A DNA stretch of 64,000 nucleotides from an uncultured Eubacteriales bacterium (GCA_900314555.1 OMVQ01000009.1:24337-88336); one strand, 5' to 3'; shown: positions 43,476 to 52,593, numbered from the stretch's first letter. Notes: generated by a model not told the origin, from the sequence alone. A program made the numbers and translations.

Positions 43476-44204
43476 CTATTTAACCTTTCCGAATCTTCTA
43501 TCTCTTTCGTTGTATTTTTCAACTGCTTTTATTAATTCCTTTTTATTAAAATCAGGCCATAATACATCAGTAAAATAGAATTCTGTATATGCTAACTGCC
43601 ATAACAAGAAGTTAGAAAGTCTTTCTTCACCGCTTGTTCTTATAAGTAAGTCAGGGTCAGGTATTCCTCTGGTATCAAGATAATCTGAAATCATCTTATC
43701 ATTAATATCTGATTCACTAATCTTTCCGTCTTTAACGTCTTTAGAGATTTCTCTTACTGCTCTGACAATCTCATCTCTGCTTCCATAATTAAGTGCAATC
43801 GTGAAATTAAGTCCTGTATTGTTCTTAGAACATTCTTCTAATTCTTCAATTTTACTTCTTATATCATCACTTAATCTGGACTTCTCACCGATAACCCTTA
43901 CTCTCATATTATTGTTATTAGCTCTTTTAATACAGTCTTTAAGATAATTACGGAGAAGCTTCATTAATGCATCTACTTCATCTTGTGGTCTGTTCCAGTT
44001 CTCGGTTGAAAATGCATATACAGTAAGATATTTTATTCCTATGCTGTCTGCATCTTCGCAAATCTGTTCAACTACCTTTGCACCCTGCATATGTCCGTAA
44101 TTTCTAGGCATAAATCTCTTTTTTGCCCATCTTCCATTACCATCTAAGATAATAGCCACATGATTAGGTATATTCAAATTACTTAATTCTTCTCTTTTAG
44201 CCAT
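43476..44204 (-). CDS. uppS: Isoprenyl transferase (undecaprenyl diphosphate synthase)
   Basis: Builds the C55 lipid carrier for cell-wall synthesis by adding IPP in cis. 242 residues. HVAIILDGNGRWAKKR carries the catalytic Asp, followed by YAFSTENWNRP and the substrate-binding DLLIRTSGEERLSNFLLWQL. The ATG follows the SD cassette AGAAATGAGGATTA (44212-44221 core). A hairpin (44233-44266) separates it from frr. Confidence 0.96.
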   Translation of the reverse strand: MAKREELSNLNIPNHVAIILDGNGRWAKKRFMPRNYGHMQGAKVVEQICEDADSIGIKYLTVYAFSTENWNRPQDEVDALMKLLRNYLKDCIKRANNNNMRVRVIGEKSRLSDDIRSKIEELEECSKNNTGLNFTIALNYGSRDEIVRAVREISKDVKDGKISESDINDKMISDYLDTRGIPDPDLLIRTSGEERLSNFLLWQLAYTEFYFTDVLWPDFNKKELIKAVEKYNERDRRFGKVK

Positions 44205-44232
44205 TAATAATCCTCATTTCTATATATATGCT

Positions 44233-44266
44233 AAAAGGGATTGCTTACATACTAAGCCTCCCTTTT
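44233..44266 (-). promoter_or_regulatory. Hairpin between frr and uppS
   Basis: AAAAGGGA/TCCCTTTT outer arms with inner CTTA/TAAG pairing. Followed on the minus strand by AGCATATATA, not a U tract; possibly a processing site or weak terminator. Confidence 0.45.
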
Positions 44267-44275
44267 ATCTTCTTA

Positions 44276-44830
44276 CTAAACTGTAAGTATTTCTTTTGAT
44301 TTTTCTTCGACTGCCTTATCTACTTCAGCAATATATTTATCAGTTAATTTCTGGACTTTGTCTTCTATCTGCTTTAATTCGTCCTCTGATACTTCATTTG
44401 CTTTGCTTTCTTTTTTAAATGTATCATTAGCATCTCTTCTGATATTTCTGATTGCTACTTTGGCATTTTCGCCTTTTTTCTTAACATCTTTAACTAATTC
44501 TTTTCTTCTTTCCTCTGTTAATTCAGGAAATACTATTCTTATGCATTTACCATCATTTGTAGGTGTGATACCTAAATCAGAGCAAAGAATTGCTTTCTCG
44601 ATTTCCTTAATAAGGCTTGATTCCCAAGGCTGAATCTGAATCATTCTTGCTTCAGGAACAGATACATTTGCAACCTGCTGTAATGTAGATGGTGTTCCAT
44701 AATAATCTACTGTTATCTTATCTAAAACATGTGGATTAGCTCTGCCTGCACGTATTGTTGAATAATCACTGTAAAGGCTGTCTAATGATTTGCTCATTTT
44801 CTCTTCAAATTGTACTAATTTTTCTTCCAT
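44276..44830 (-). CDS. frr: Ribosome recycling factor
   Basis: Splits post-termination ribosomes together with EF-G. 184 residues, normal length. RRF motifs: TIRAGRANPHVLDKITVDYY, VANVSVPEARMIQIQPW, then IRIVFPELTEERRKELV and RNIRRDAND. The ATG at 44830 follows GGAGGA; an ATG 12 bases upstream overlaps that SD. pyrH precedes it, the conserved order. Confidence 0.97.
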   Translation of the reverse strand: MEEKLVQFEEKMSKSLDSLYSDYSTIRAGRANPHVLDKITVDYYGTPSTLQQVANVSVPEARMIQIQPWESSLIKEIEKAILCSDLGITPTNDGKCIRIVFPELTEERRKELVKDVKKKGENAKVAIRNIRRDANDTFKKESKANEVSEDELKQIEDKVQKLTDKYIAEVDKAVEEKSKEILTV

Positions 44831-44879
44831 AAAATCCTCCATTTAACGATTATATTGTTTATTATTGTTATATTTAATT

Positions 44880-45581
44880 CTATTCTATAATTGTTCCCGT
44901 AAAATTACCATTTACGGCATTAATTATGCTATCTTTTTCATTTAAGCCGAAAATCTTCATCGGCATCTTATTCTCCATACACAGAACTGAAGCTGCTAAA
45001 TCGATAACGCCTAATTTCTTCTCTACTACTTCTGAAATAGATAATCTGTCATATTTCTTAGCATCAGGATTCTTATTAGGATCGCTGTCATATACACCGT
45101 CAATAGCTTTAGCTGCAAGTATACAGTCAGCTTCTATCTCGATTGCTCTTAATACCATTCCAACATCTGTTGAGAAATATGGATGACCGATTCCACCTGC
45201 GAAGAAGCATACCATTCCTTTTCCAAAATATTTATTAGCTCTGTCCTTAGAAAATAACTTTGTAAATGAACCACATTCAAATGGTGTAAGCACCTGTGTC
45301 ATCATTCCCTCTGTTCTAAAGATTTCTGATACATAAATACAGTTCATAACTGTTGCAAGCATTCCAATTGCATCTGCTTTTGTTCTATCTATCTTCTCGC
45401 TTGTTCTGCCTCTCCAGAAATTACCACCACCGATGACAATTCCTACCTGAGTTCCATTATCTACAAGCACTTTTACCTGTTTAGCTACTTTAACAACTGT
45501 CTCTTCATCAAAACCTGTTTTCTTATCACCTGCTAATGCTTCACCGCTAAGTTTAAGTAATACTCTGTTTAACTTTTCCAT
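44880..45581 (-). CDS. pyrH: UMP kinase
   Basis: Phosphorylates UMP to UDP, an essential allosteric hexamer of the amino-acid kinase fold. 233 residues. LLKLSGEALAG at the N-terminus, GIVIGGGNFWRGR (phosphate loop), DAIGMLATVMN and the acceptor-binding GIGHPYFSTDVGMVLRAIEI. In many Firmicutes rpsB-tsf precede pyrH; here a bactofilin gene does. Confidence 0.97.
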   Translation of the reverse strand: MEKLNRVLLKLSGEALAGDKKTGFDEETVVKVAKQVKVLVDNGTQVGIVIGGGNFWRGRTSEKIDRTKADAIGMLATVMNCIYVSEIFRTEGMMTQVLTPFECGSFTKLFSKDRANKYFGKGMVCFFAGGIGHPYFSTDVGMVLRAIEIEADCILAAKAIDGVYDSDPNKNPDAKKYDRLSISEVVEKKLGVIDLAASVLCMENKMPMKIFGLNEKDSIINAVNGNFTGTIIE

Positions 45582-45614
45582 TATATTTATCCTTTCAAAT
45601 CATTATTTTGTCCG

Positions 45615-45637
45615 GTGTCAAAATGGTGCTTTGACAC
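45615..45637 (-). promoter_or_regulatory. GTGTCAAA hairpin between bactofilin gene and pyrH
   Basis: Perfect 8-base arms GTGTCAAA/TTTGACAC (45615-45622, 45630-45637) with a 7-base loop. No U tract follows. The same octamer recurs singly in other intergenic gaps. Confidence 0.45.
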
Positions 45638-45643
45638 GTATCA

Positions 45644-46702
45644 TTACTTGCTGAATGTTTTATCAAATAATGCTGCATAATCAACTTCTGCATAACATTG
45701 TGAAATCATTCCCTCGATTGCAGCACCATTATTTACCTGTACTGAACGTGAACGTATATTTCCCTGGATAACTGCTGTACCATCGATAATAACAGGTCCA
45801 TGAATATCCACATCACCCTGAATAGCTCCTGCAATAACTGCTGACGAACCATATACATTTCCGATAATAACAGTTCCGTTTCCAATCTTCAAATTACCAT
45901 CACTTGTTACATCGCCATCAATTCTTGCATTATTAGTAAATATCTCTGCACCTCTTGATGAACCGATAATTGTTCCACATACCACAAGCTTACCGCGGCA
46001 TGCCACATTACCTTTAATCTTACCGTAAATGTTCATTGAACCCTCTGAAACTATATTACCCTCTATCATAGTACCCTTAGTTACTTCGGCTGTTTCCTCT
46101 GTTGCAAGGGCTGATTCTTCTGTATTATATTCCTGATTATCTTCCACTTTTTCACCTCTGAGAACGTTCTTTTTCTCCTCTTTATCGTCTTTCATCATCT
46201 CGTTTAGCATTTCATCATTAATTTCTGACTGTATATTTTCAACTAAATCTTTTAATAAATCACCTTTTTCAGACTTTTCATCAACAGCTTCCTTATCTTC
46301 TTCGTTATCATCAGATGTCTTATCATCTTCATCAAGATAATCACTTATATCGATATTATCAAAATTAAAGCTGTCATCCGGTACATCTTCTTCAGTATTT
46401 GTATCTTCAGCATTCTCTTCTGATTCATCCATAGATATATCTTCATCTTCTATATCATCATCTTCACTATAATCATCTGATATATCAGTGTTATCTTCAT
46501 CATCTGCAGAATTACTATTACCAAATATCTCATTTAATGCAGCCATATCTATATTATTATCACTATTATCGCTACTTTCTCTTGCCATATCCTTTTCTTC
46601 TGCCTGTGCTTTAACATCATCAGAAGCTGGTGTATCATCACCATTCACAAGTTCATTAACTGCCTGTGACAGTTCTTCTCTGAAATCCTTTAAGAAACTC
46701 AT
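45644..46702 (-). CDS. Bactofilin with long acidic N-terminal region
   Basis: 352 residues. The C-terminal ~140 residues are a bactofilin beta-helix: GTMIEGNIVSEGSMNIYGKI, then GNVACRGKLVVCGTIIGSS and GNVYGSSAVIAGAIQGDVDI. Bactofilins form nucleotide-free filaments that scaffold cell-shape and envelope proteins. The N-terminal ~200 residues are highly acidic and probably disordered (DEDNTDISDDYSEDDDIEDE). The ATG at 46702 follows GGAGGA with good spacing. The upstream small membrane-protein gene overlaps it by four bases, so the two probably act together. Confidence 0.88.
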   Translation of the reverse strand: MSFLKDFREELSQAVNELVNGDDTPASDDVKAQAEEKDMARESSDNSDNNIDMAALNEIFGNSNSADDEDNTDISDDYSEDDDIEDEDISMDESEENAEDTNTEEDVPDDSFNFDNIDISDYLDEDDKTSDDNEEDKEAVDEKSEKGDLLKDLVENIQSEINDEMLNEMMKDDKEEKKNVLRGEKVEDNQEYNTEESALATEETAEVTKGTMIEGNIVSEGSMNIYGKIKGNVACRGKLVVCGTIIGSSRGAEIFTNNARIDGDVTSDGNLKIGNGTVIIGNVYGSSAVIAGAIQGDVDIHGPVIIDGTAVIQGNIRSRSVQVNNGAAIEGMISQCYAEVDYAALFDKTFSK

Positions 46703-46902
46703 CTTTTTATCCTCCATAATGTTTCTGTAATGGCAAGATTTAAGCCATTAATTTTATTTTCAATACTGCCGACCTTAAATATTATGTATATCCACAATAT
46801 AATGGTAATAATGACAAGAATTAATAAAGTACGAAGTATTATCTTTTTATATCTGTTTATTCTTTTACGTCTGTTTATATCTTCCAAATTATTTCCTTTC
46901 AT
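46699..46902 (-). CDS. Small single-pass membrane protein
   Basis: 67 residues: a basic N-terminus (INRRKRINRYKK), one membrane segment (LRTLLILVIITIILWIYIIF) and a short C-terminal amphipathic tail. No family recognised. It overlaps the bactofilin start and could anchor the filament; this is inference from position. The start may be ATG at 46902 or TTG five codons later, which has AAAGG upstream. Confidence 0.55.
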   Translation of the reverse strand: MKGNNLEDINRRKRINRYKKIILRTLLILVIITIILWIYIIFKVGSIENKINGLNLAITETLWRIKR

Positions 46903-47090
46903 TCCGAAAATATGTTTAGATAATTACGAATCTATTCTTTTCAATTATATATAATCTATAAAGAATTTACATAATTATTTCTGAAAATAAATATCTTTAT
47001 TTATTCGATAACAATACGCATAATATTCTATCACACAACTTATAAATTGAAAAGTACAAAAAATAAATATTAAAAAAGTCCTAAAAAAAT
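46903..47090. other. Intergenic region, no gene seen
   Basis: AT-rich DNA upstream of the small membrane-protein gene and downstream of the ABC operon terminator. It presumably holds the promoter for the bactofilin-pyrH run, but I could not pick one with confidence. Confidence 0.3.
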
Positions 47091-47140
47091 CAGTGCAGTA
47101 AATCACCGTTCAAGTGAAACGCGTTTGATTTACTGCACTG
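47091..47140 (-). terminator. Terminator of the MarR-ABC operon
   Basis: Perfect 15-base arms (47091-47105, 47126-47140; CAGTGCAGTAAATCA type) with a 20-base loop, followed on the minus strand by ATTTTTTTAGG. It is about 95 bases after the last ABC gene. The gap 47141-47235 also holds ATAGACG/CGTCTAT and GTGTC/GACAC arms that exclude each other. Confidence 0.85.
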
Positions 47141-47235
47141 TAATAAACTTTGTAGATGGCGGCATTTATGCACACCCAATTAAGAAATATGAGAGAGTGT
47201 GTCATAGACGGACACCTTGGCTTAATCGTCTATAT

Positions 47236-49215
47236 TTATTCTAATTCAAATGCCCCTGTATACAACTGGTAATACTTACCTTTTTGTGCAATCAATTCAT
47301 CATGATTACCTCTTTCGATAATTCTTCCGTTTTCTAATACCATAATCGCATCTGAATTTCTTACTGTTGATAATCTGTGGGCTATAACAAATGTTGTTCG
47401 TCCCTGCATAATTTTATCCATACCTGCCTGGACTAACTTCTCTGTTCTTGTATCTATGGATGATGTAGCTTCATCTAAGATAAGTACTGGTGGATCTGCT
47501 ATTGCTGCTCTTGCTATGGCAATTAACTGTCTCTGTCCCTGACTTAAATTAGTTCCATCTCCTGTAAGCATTGTATCATAGCTTTGTGGCAAATGTTTAA
47601 TAAAGCCATGTGCATTTGCTAATTTTGCTGCATTTATAACTTCATCATCTGTTGCATCTAATTTACCATAACGGATATTTTCTTTTACTGTTCCCGTAAA
47701 TAAATGTGTATCCTGTAATACAATGCCAAGTGAATGTCTTAAATCTGCTTTCTTTATCTTATTAATATTTATTTCATCATATCTGATTTTACCATCCTGT
47801 ATATCGTAAAATCTGTTAATAAGGTTAGTAATTGTCGTCTTACCTGCTCCGGTTGCACCTACGAAAGCAATCTTCTGTCCAGGTTTAGCATATAATTTGA
47901 TATTATGAAGAATTATCTTCTTGTCATCATATCCGAAGTCAACATCATTAAATACTACATTTCCTGTAAGTTTAGTATAGGTTGTCTCACCTGTTTCATG
48001 AGGATGTTTCCATGCCCATATTCCTGTTCTTTCTTCACATTCTGTAATATTACCATTGCTATCCTCTTTAGCATTTACAAGTGTTACATATCCATTGTCT
48101 ACTTCCGGTTCTTCATCTAATAACGTGAAAATTCTGTCTGCTCCAGCAAGTGCCATTACCACACTGTTTAACTGCATTGAAATCTGGCTTATAGGCTGGT
48201 TAAAACTCTTGTTAAGAGTAAGGAAGCTTGCAAGTGTTCCAAGTGTCATTCCTGAAATTCCTTTGATTCCTAATATACAGCCGACTATTGCACATACTAC
48301 ATAGCTTAAGTTACCAAGATTGACATTAATAGGCATTAAGATGTTAGCATAGGCATTAGCTTTATTTGCCGCATCAAATAATTCTTCGTTTAATTCATTG
48401 AATTTCTCTTTACTCTCTTCTTCGTGACAGAATACCTTTACTACTTTCTGTCCCTCCATCATTTCTTCTATATAGCCATTTACAGCGCCTAAATCTTTCT
48501 GCTGCTTAACGAAGAATTTGCCTGATTTACCTGCAATATTCTTAGTTGTAAATAACATAAGTGAAACCATTACAAGTGTTATAACTGTAAGTGGAATATT
48601 AAGAATTATCATACTTATTAACACATTTATAATTGATGCCACGCTGTTTATCAACTGTGGTAAACTCTGTCCAATCATCTGACGGAGTGTATCTGTATCA
48701 TTTGTATAAATACTCATAATATCACCATGTGCATGAGTATCAAAATATTTAATTGGGAGACTCTCCATATGTTCAAACATTTCCTGTCTGATACGTTTCA
48801 TCGTACCCTGTGTAACATTTACCATAATTCTGTTGTATGCATACATCATAATAACACCAATTCCGTATATTATGGCAATTTTACCTATCGCAGCCGCCAA
48901 TGGTCCGAAATCTTTAGATGAACTGTTAATCATAGGAACAATATAGTCATCTATAAGCTTCTGCATGAAAAGTGTTCCTTTTACATTTGCAAATGCTGAA
49001 CCAAATATACATATAAGAACTATTATACAATGTAATTTATATTCTTTAAGAATTTCACCCATAAGTCTTTTAGCAATTGACAATGGTGATTTACCACTTT
49101 TTATCTGTGGTTTTCTCTTCATACCTGACATATTATTTTTCTGTTTTAAACTATCTTTGCTTATCATATTATCTGCTTTGATTGTATCATTTGATTTAGT
49201 AACTTTTTCAGACAT
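47236..49215 (-). CDS. ABC exporter subunit 2 (fused permease-ATPase)
   Basis: 659 residues from the ATG at 49215, one base after the partner's stop and nine bases after SD AAAGGAG. An N-terminal basic, disordered ~45 residues precedes a six-helix type I exporter domain. The ATPase has Walker A GATGAGKTTITNL, signature LSQGQRQLIAIARA and Walker B VLILDEATSSID. A ~45-residue insert (CEERTGIWAWKHPHETGETT) sits between the membrane and ATPase domains. The catalytic Glu after Walker B is present here, unlike in subunit 1. Probably a heterodimeric exporter. Confidence 0.92.
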   Translation of the reverse strand: MSEKVTKSNDTIKADNMISKDSLKQKNNMSGMKRKPQIKSGKSPLSIAKRLMGEILKEYKLHCIIVLICIFGSAFANVKGTLFMQKLIDDYIVPMINSSSKDFGPLAAAIGKIAIIYGIGVIMMYAYNRIMVNVTQGTMKRIRQEMFEHMESLPIKYFDTHAHGDIMSIYTNDTDTLRQMIGQSLPQLINSVASIINVLISMIILNIPLTVITLVMVSLMLFTTKNIAGKSGKFFVKQQKDLGAVNGYIEEMMEGQKVVKVFCHEEESKEKFNELNEELFDAANKANAYANILMPINVNLGNLSYVVCAIVGCILGIKGISGMTLGTLASFLTLNKSFNQPISQISMQLNSVVMALAGADRIFTLLDEEPEVDNGYVTLVNAKEDSNGNITECEERTGIWAWKHPHETGETTYTKLTGNVVFNDVDFGYDDKKIILHNIKLYAKPGQKIAFVGATGAGKTTITNLINRFYDIQDGKIRYDEININKIKKADLRHSLGIVLQDTHLFTGTVKENIRYGKLDATDDEVINAAKLANAHGFIKHLPQSYDTMLTGDGTNLSQGQRQLIAIARAAIADPPVLILDEATSSIDTRTEKLVQAGMDKIMQGRTTFVIAHRLSTVRNSDAIMVLENGRIIERGNHDELIAQKGKYYQLYTGAFELE

Positions 49216-49216
49216 A

Positions 49217-50941
49217 TTATTCATCTCCTTTCGTCTGCGAATAATATACTTCTTTGTAAATCTCATTATTAGCAAGTAATTCCTCATGTGTTCCAAAGCC
49301 ATCTATATGTCCGTCATCTAATACAATTATCTTATCAGATTCCTGGACACTTGATATTCTCTGTGCAATTATAAGCTTTGTTGTTCCCGGAATACTCTTT
49401 TTCATATTTGCTCTTATCTTCGCATCTGTTGCTGTATCAACAGCACTTGTAGAATCGTCAAGAATAAGTATCTTAGGCTTTTTAAGTAATGCCCTTGCAA
49501 TACATAATCTCTGTTTCTGTCCACCAGATACATTGCTTCCGCCCTGTTCTATATAAGTATCATATCCGTCAGGGAATTTTTCTATAAATTCATCTGCACA
49601 CGCAAGTTTACATGCTGTAACTAACTCTTCATCAGTTGCATTTTTATTACCCCATCTTAAATTCTCTTTAATTGTTCCACTGAATAATACATTTTTCTGG
49701 AGTACAACTGAAACCTCATTACGAAGTGTTTCAATATCATAATCCTTTACATTTATTCCACCGACTTTAACTTCTCCGTCCGTAACATCATATAATCTTG
49801 AAATAAGGTTAACAAAACTTGATTTCGAGCTTCCTGTTCCACCGATTATTCCGATTGTTTCACCTGATTTAATATGAACATCTATGTCTGAAAGAACCAT
49901 TTCCTCGCTTGTTGATTTATATTTAAAATTAACATGATTAAAATCAATATCACCATTTTCTACTGAATAAACCGGATTATCATTATTAGCTAAATCGCTC
50001 TTTTCATTTAATACTTCTGCAATTCTTTCTGCTGAAGCCCTTGCCATGGTAATCATTACAAATGCCATTGATATCATCATAAGACTTATCATTATATTCA
50101 TTATATAACTAAATAAGCTGACTAATTCACCTGTCGTAAGCTCATTTACGACTATCATTTTAGCGCCAAACCATGAAAGTGCAAGTATACAGCCATACAC
50201 AGTTACCATCATTACCGGATTATTAAGTGTAACTCTTGATTCTGCCTTTACAAATAATCTGTATACTTCTTCTATTGCCCTGTTGAATTTCTTATTTTCA
50301 TAATCTTCTCTTACATATGCTTTTACAACTCTTATTGCATTTACATTTTCCTGGACACTGGCATTTACGTTATCATATTTTTTAAATACTTTATCAAACA
50401 CACCAAATGCAGAATATACGATAAGTGCAAGGCAACCACCTAAAAATATAATTGCTACAATAAATATCATACTTAACTTAGGACTAATAGATATAGACAT
50501 TATTACAGCTATTATCAACATCATTGGTGCTCTCGCACACATTCTTATTATCATCTGATAAGCATTCTGCACATTGGTAACATCTGTAGTCATTCTTGTA
50601 ACAAGTCCTGCTGTAGAATATTTATCAATATTTGAAAAAGAAAAATTCTGTATATTTTCATACATTCCTTTTCTTAAATTCTTTGCAAATCCTGTACTTG
50701 CCTCTGCTGCATATTTTCCATTCAATATACCAAATAACAGCGAAAGCATCGCAAGTACCGCCATCATCGCACCTACTTTATATACGAGTGTGTCATTGCC
50801 CTTTCCTATTCCGTCATCAATGATTTTTGCCATAAGTATAGGAATTAAAAGTTCCATTATAACTTCACAGGTAACAAATACAGGTGTCAGTATCGACGCT
50901 TTTTTATATTCTTTTATCTGTTTTCCTAATGTCTTAAGCAT
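49217..50941 (-). CDS. ABC exporter subunit 1 (fused permease-ATPase)
   Basis: 574 residues: six-helix type I exporter domain and ATPase with Walker A GGTGSSKSSFVNL, signature VSGGQKQRLCIARA and Walker B ILILDDSTSAVD. Walker A has Ser in place of the usual Gly (GSSKSS against GxGKST), and the catalytic Glu after Walker B is Asp. These features mark the degenerate-site half of heterodimeric exporters such as BmrCD or LmrCD. It overlaps the MarR gene by eight bases. Confidence 0.92.
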   Translation of the reverse strand: MLKTLGKQIKEYKKASILTPVFVTCEVIMELLIPILMAKIIDDGIGKGNDTLVYKVGAMMAVLAMLSLLFGILNGKYAAEASTGFAKNLRKGMYENIQNFSFSNIDKYSTAGLVTRMTTDVTNVQNAYQMIIRMCARAPMMLIIAVIMSISISPKLSMIFIVAIIFLGGCLALIVYSAFGVFDKVFKKYDNVNASVQENVNAIRVVKAYVREDYENKKFNRAIEEVYRLFVKAESRVTLNNPVMMVTVYGCILALSWFGAKMIVVNELTTGELVSLFSYIMNIMISLMMISMAFVMITMARASAERIAEVLNEKSDLANNDNPVYSVENGDIDFNHVNFKYKSTSEEMVLSDIDVHIKSGETIGIIGGTGSSKSSFVNLISRLYDVTDGEVKVGGINVKDYDIETLRNEVSVVLQKNVLFSGTIKENLRWGNKNATDEELVTACKLACADEFIEKFPDGYDTYIEQGGSNVSGGQKQRLCIARALLKKPKILILDDSTSAVDTATDAKIRANMKKSIPGTTKLIIAQRISSVQESDKIIVLDDGHIDGFGTHEELLANNEIYKEVYYSQTKGDE

Positions 50942-51401
50942 TACATCTTCCTCCTTTATTCTTCATGTCATTATTCAAATTATCTTTCATCTTCTTCACA
51001 ACTCTGCGGAATGTCTCTAAGTCCGCTTCATCAATTCCCTCCGCAATCGTCTTCTCAATCCTGCTTATATCCTCCTCGATAAGTTTATTAATCTCTCTTG
51101 CCTTATCTGTAAGTACAAGCTTTTTAAGTCTGGCATCATAATCAACTTTCTCTCTGATAATCAGCCCATTTTTCTCCATTAGATTAATTATACCTGTTGC
51201 TGTTGAACGTCTGATTTCAAACTTTTCCTCAATGTCACGCTGAAATATATCTTCATCATCATGGTCACTAATATAGCCTATCACAAAGCCATGCACTCCT
51301 GTCAGATGTTCGACTTCTTCCTTAGTCTCTGACATCTCCACACGTCTTTTGATAAGATTGTTTAATGCCTTTATTTCAAATCCTATTTCATTGTTTCTCA
51401 A
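50934..51401 (-). CDS. MarR-family regulator of the ABC exporter
   Basis: 155 residues with a winged helix (IFQRDIEEKFEIRRSTATGI then INLMEKNGLIIREKVDYDAR and the wing LKKLVLTDKA). The start is TTG with SD GGAGG seven bases upstream. It leads an operon with the two ABC subunits and overlaps the first. A 22-base palindrome (AATTGTTAG/CTAACAATT) next to its promoter is its likely operator. Confidence 0.9.
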   Translation of the reverse strand: MRNNEIGFEIKALNNLIKRRVEMSETKEEVEHLTGVHGFVIGYISDHDDEDIFQRDIEEKFEIRRSTATGIINLMEKNGLIIREKVDYDARLKKLVLTDKAREINKLIEEDISRIEKTIAEGIDEADLETFRRVVKKMKDNLNNDMKNKGGRCNA

Positions 51402-51485
51402 GACCAGACCTCCTCTTAATTTTAAATTTGGTATTCTGATACTCTCAAATATGGTATCTAACCTTTAAAGCTTATTAGACAATAA

Positions 51486-51521
51486 ATTAAAGTACATAAA
51501 ACACTGTTTATGTACTTTAAT
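51486..51521 (-). promoter_or_regulatory. 15-base-pair leader hairpin of the MarR-ABC operon
   Basis: Perfect arms ATTAAAGTACATAAA/TTTATGTACTTTAAT with a 6-base loop, between the promoter and the regulator gene. No U tract follows on either strand. It could be a second protein site or an RNA control element. Confidence 0.5.
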
Positions 51522-51528
51522 GATTTAT

Positions 51529-51575
51529 AATTGTTAGCTTCCTAACAATTCTAGCATAATATTTATACATGTCAA
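51529..51575 (-). promoter_or_regulatory. MarR-ABC promoter and operator
   Basis: Minus strand TTGACA (51570-51575), 16-base spacer, extended -10 TGCTAGAAT (TAGAAT at 51548-51553). A perfect palindrome AATTGTTAG-N4-CTAACAATT (51529-51550) overlaps the -10 and start site. Confidence 0.7.
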
Positions 51576-51618
51576 TAGAATTTTTATGAATTTAATGTGA
51601 ACTTATATTATTCTCATA

Positions 51619-52593
51619 TCATTCCCTGTTATTTCCTGCAATAATTGATTTCACATCTTCTATATCTTTATCTGTAACTTTCGCAATCTGTTCAATTGTA
51701 AAACCATTCTTATGCATATTTAAGATTATTCTTGCCTCAGCTTTCGCTTCTCCTTTTGTCTCTCCTATAGCCTTACCAATAGCAATTCCATCTTCTTTTA
51801 TTCCCTGGCTTAAGTTACACATAATGTTCACATCCTTTCTTAAATTTTCTTCAATTGGAATATCATATTCTTTTTCAATTATATTTAGTTTATCATCTGC
51901 CGAAAGTTCTTTCGATAATAAAGTATCAAGCAGCCTATGTAATTTATATGTTTCATCGTATATTGGAAGTTCATTCGACAATCCTATCATTATTATATTG
52001 AATAAATCAATCTTACCTTTCCATTCATACGAACCAATAATATCTTCATTAATAAGATGAATATGTGTCATTGTATTTTCATCCATATTCATACACACCC
52101 ATATTGAATATACCTTTTTTATATCATCGTAATCTGAATTAATAAAATCTCGTTCTTTCTGTGAGGATATCAATCTACTGACATAAAATATTGCCCTGTT
52201 TAATATCTCATATTCCGTCGGTTCATTCTTCTGTGCCTCAACGTTTATGATAATCTGTGACAATCCGTCTTTCATACGCACATAAAAAACAATATCAAAT
52301 CTTACCATACCCTCATTAATTTCTTCACTTTCAGTATTAAAACCTACAATTCGTTTACTATTTATTTTATAAAAAGAATTAGTAAGTCCCTGTTCTATAG
52401 ATACTCTGCTTATGTATGGTGTTCCCTCTATATATTGAATAACTTCTTTAGGATTCATTCCTCTAAACTCATCTACTGTCTTTGTAAGTATATGTGCTAA
52501 TATATGTTTCTGTCCTAACAGACGTTTTGCACTTGCATCATATTGTGCATCTTTATCAGATGCTTTTATTGCATTTTTAAATTCTGTATTCAT
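51619..52593 (-). CDS. Rpn/PD-(D/E)XK nuclease family protein
   Basis: 324 residues of the family annotated as 'PD-(D/E)XK nuclease family transposase' or Rpn in Lachnospiraceae. The nuclease core is RFDIVFYVRMKDGLSQIIIN followed by VEAQK (Asp and E-x-Q/K), then ILNRAIFYVSRLISSQKERD. The C-terminal part has a short Gly/Glu/Ala-rich repeat (GIAIGKAIGETKGEAKAEAR) and a helix-turn-helix-like end. Related Rpn proteins stimulate RecA-independent recombination. No inverted repeats of a transposon were seen around it. SD AAGGAGAAGGGG. Confidence 0.82.
   Translation of the reverse strand: MNTEFKNAIKASDKDAQYDASAKRLLGQKHILAHILTKTVDEFRGMNPKEVIQYIEGTPYISRVSIEQGLTNSFYKINSKRIVGFNTESEEINEGMVRFDIVFYVRMKDGLSQIIINVEAQKNEPTEYEILNRAIFYVSRLISSQKERDFINSDYDDIKKVYSIWVCMNMDENTMTHIHLINEDIIGSYEWKGKIDLFNIIMIGLSNELPIYDETYKLHRLLDTLLSKELSADDKLNIIEKEYDIPIEENLRKDVNIMCNLSQGIKEDGIAIGKAIGETKGEAKAEARIILNMHKNGFTIEQIAKVTDKDIEDVKSIIAGNNRE

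Noticed and set aside
47199..47233. Pseudoknot after the ABC operon (ATAGACG/CGTCTAT with GTGTC/GACAC)
   Set aside because: The two stems could not form together because no linker bases remain to cross the first stem; at most they are alternative hairpins.
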